Shown in pieces: positions 14,035 through 15,339 of a DNA stretch of 15,339 nucleotides. The position numbers and the translations under genes were made by a program. Location: assembly GCA_902465325.1 (NCBI GenBank), contig CABQMV010000038.1, forward strand, positions 1 through 15,339, written 5' to 3'. The notes under the pieces are model-generated. The model was given only the letters and a program-made list of their open reading frames with translations. It searched no databases and was not told the DNA's origin. The DNA comes from an uncultured Oscillospiraceae bacterium (GTDB lineage Bacteria > Bacillota > Clostridia > UBA1212 > SIG427). The first letter of the stretch is position 1, and each line of letters begins with the position of its first letter.

Positions 14035-14844
14035 CTATTGTTTCGCTACAAATAAGGTGCCGATATCCCTGCCGTCTATAATATCAAATAACACTCTGGG
14101 ATCTCTTCCATTGACAATGACGGCATTGATTCCCTGCTCCGCCGCCAGCCGGCAGGCATGCACCTTTGTAAGCATACCGCCTGTCCCCATCTGGCTTCCC
14201 ACTCCGCCGGCTGCTTTTTCAATTTCTTCTGAAAGATCATAAATATTATGATATCGTTTGGCATCCGGATAATTTGGGTTCTTATCGTAGTAGCCATCTG
14301 TATCGGTTAAAATGACCAGTAAATCTGCTTTGGTAATAGAGGCCACTACATACGACAGATTGTCATTATCCCCGAATTTGATTTCCTCTACTGCCACACT
14401 GTCGTTTTCATTGACAATGGGAATAATTTTTAATTTCAATAATTCCTCAAATGTATTTACCGTATTCTGGCGCATATCCTGACGGTTTAAGATATCTCTT
14501 GTAAGCAAAAGCTGTCCCACTGCATAGCCATAGTCCGAAAAAATCTGTGTGTAAATCTGCATAAGATTACACTGTCCCACAGCGGCAACTGCCTGCCGGC
14601 CCGCTACAGTAGAGGGCTTCTGGTTCATCTTCAAAGTATTGACGCCAATCCCAATCGCACCGGAAGACACCAGAATGACTTCTTTATCCTGGTTCATCAG
14701 ATCTGCAATCACGCGGACCAGTGTGCCGATCCGCCTGAGATTTGCCCTTCCATTTTCGTAAGTAAGAGAAGAAGTGCCGATTTTTATAACAATTCTTCCG
14801 GCTTTTGCCAGTCTATCTCTGTCCGCCTGTAAACTATCTGTCAT
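14035..14844 (-). CDS. proB: Glutamate 5-kinase, short form without PUA domain
   Basis: 269 residues. It phosphorylates glutamate to gamma-glutamyl phosphate, the first step of proline synthesis, in the cytoplasm. Amino-acid kinase fold: RIVIKIGTSSLT (17-28), ILVSSGAIGIG (57-67), the IPIVNENDSVAVEEIKFGDNDNLS stretch (about 141-164), ILTDTDGYYDKNP and GVGSQMGTGGMLTKVHAC (about 213-230). The protein ends right after the kinase domain, so the C-terminal PUA domain of E. coli ProB (367 residues) is missing, as in some other bacteria. ATG at 14844 directly follows the stop of the upstream epimerase gene, with AAGGAG inside that gene, so the two are cotranscribed. proA is not in view. Confidence 0.95.
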   Translation of the reverse strand: MTDSLQADRDRLAKAGRIVIKIGTSSLTYENGRANLRRIGTLVRVIADLMNQDKEVILVSSGAIGIGVNTLKMNQKPSTVAGRQAVAAVGQCNLMQIYTQIFSDYGYAVGQLLLTRDILNRQDMRQNTVNTFEELLKLKIIPIVNENDSVAVEEIKFGDNDNLSYVVASITKADLLVILTDTDGYYDKNPNYPDAKRYHNIYDLSEEIEKAAGGVGSQMGTGGMLTKVHACRLAAEQGINAVIVNGRDPRVLFDIIDGRDIGTLFVAKQ

Positions 14845-15339
14845 TTAAAGATTCTCCTTGTACCATTGTATTGCCAATTTTATTCCTTCCTCAAAGCTGT
14901 AGTCGGGATGGTAGTCTAATAAGGCCGAAGCCTTGCTGATGTCTGCATTGGAGTGCCTGATATCCCCCGGCCTGGACGGACCAAAAGCAGGCTCTCGTTG
15001 GATGCCCAAAGCCCTTGTCAGTCCATAGTAGATATCCAGAAGGTATTCCCTTCCGCCATAGGCAATGTTATACGCCTCTCCCGCCGCCTCAGAGGGCGCC
15101 GCACAGGCCTTTAAGTTGGCCTCAATCACATTTTCAATATAGGTAAAATCCCGGGACTGTCTTCCGTCTCCATAGATGGTGGGCTGTTCTCCGCGCAGCA
15201 GCTGCTTAATAAACTTTGGGATTACCGCTGCATAGGCTCCGTCCGGGTCCTGCCTCCTGCCAAATACATTAAAGTACCGCAAGCCGTATGTATCCAATCC
15301 ATACAAGCTTTTGTACAGACGTCCGTATTCCTCATTGGT
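14845..15339 (-). CDS. NAD-dependent nucleotide-sugar 4-epimerase, C-terminal part (cut by window edge)
   Basis: The last 164 residues of an extended short-chain dehydrogenase; the frame is open to base 15339, so the start lies outside. Seen: NEEYGRLYKSLYGLDTYGLRYFNVFGRRQDPDGAYAAVIPKF near the edge, IYGDGRQSRDFTYIENVIEANL in the middle, YNIAYGGRE and SRPGDIRHSNADISKA further on. The RYFNVFG, RQDPxGAYAAVIP and YGDGxxSRDF segments are typical of UDP-N-acetylglucosamine 4-epimerases of the WbpP/TviC type, used for surface polysaccharides. The NAD-binding GxxGxxG and the YxxxK motif are outside the window, so activity and substrate are inferred. Stop codon abuts the proB ATG. Confidence 0.85.
   Translation of the reverse strand, partial: TNEEYGRLYKSLYGLDTYGLRYFNVFGRRQDPDGAYAAVIPKFIKQLLRGEQPTIYGDGRQSRDFTYIENVIEANLKACAAPSEAAGEAYNIAYGGREYLLDIYYGLTRALGIQREPAFGPSRPGDIRHSNADISKASALLDYHPDYSFEEGIKLAIQWYKENL

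Noticed and set aside
1..15339. Mobile element, CRISPR array, tRNA/rRNA or riboswitch
   Set aside because: No transposase or integrase, no regularly spaced direct repeats, no tRNA-like cloverleaf and no known riboswitch core were recognised on reading both strands; gaps between genes are short.

Overview
The window looks like ordinary chromosome from an endospore-forming, anaerobic Firmicute, most likely a Lachnospiraceae (Clostridium cluster XIVa) gut bacterium. The evidence is a complete spoIIA (sigF) operon followed by the spoVAC-spoVAD-spoVAE core without spoVAA/spoVAB, AGGAGG-type ribosome binding sites, frequent GTG/TTG starts and mixed base composition. I see no phage, transposon, CRISPR or RNA gene. 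Taxonomy is inferred from gene content, not from a marker search.

Left part (1-2651): a uridine phosphorylase gene runs off the left edge on the minus strand. It is divergent from ilvE (branched-chain aminotransferase) on the plus strand, and the two promoters sit back to back. Directly behind ilvE, 25 bases away, is a secreted, membrane-anchored protein of the D-Ala-D-Ala carboxypeptidase (S11) family. All three of its active-site motifs appear to be lost, so it is a probable pseudoenzyme.

Centre (2697-9341, minus strand): one long head-to-tail block reads spoIIAA-spoIIAB-sigF, then spoVAC-spoVAD-spoVAE, then comEC-holA. spoIIAA/spoIIAB/sigF make the forespore-specific sigma factor and its partner-switch control. 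The spoVA genes encode the dipicolinic acid channel of the spore inner membrane. A near-consensus sigma-G promoter lies in the 56-base gap between sigF and spoVAC, so the channel genes can be switched on later in the forespore. comEC (DNA uptake channel) and holA (DNA polymerase III delta) follow with no visible terminator, so they may receive transcription from the sporulation genes. A hairpin covers the ribosome binding site and start codon of sigF, and its loop contains the stop codon of spoIIAB. This suggests translational coupling of the anti-sigma factor and the sigma factor.

Right part (9525-15339): a cytoplasmic GH35 beta-galactosidase gene with its own terminator lies upstream of spoIIAA, preceded by a candidate 35-residue membrane micro-protein. 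Divergent from it is a class A penicillin-binding protein with a Ser/Thr/Pro-rich tail. A strong bidirectional terminator separates the PBP from a minus-strand pair: a nucleotide-sugar 4-epimerase (cut by the right edge) and proB (glutamate 5-kinase, without a PUA domain).

No clear new multi-gene system is present. The items most worth a second look are the degenerate S11 protein, the sigF leader hairpin, the micro-ORF before the beta-galactosidase, and the attachment of comEC-holA to a sporulation gene block.
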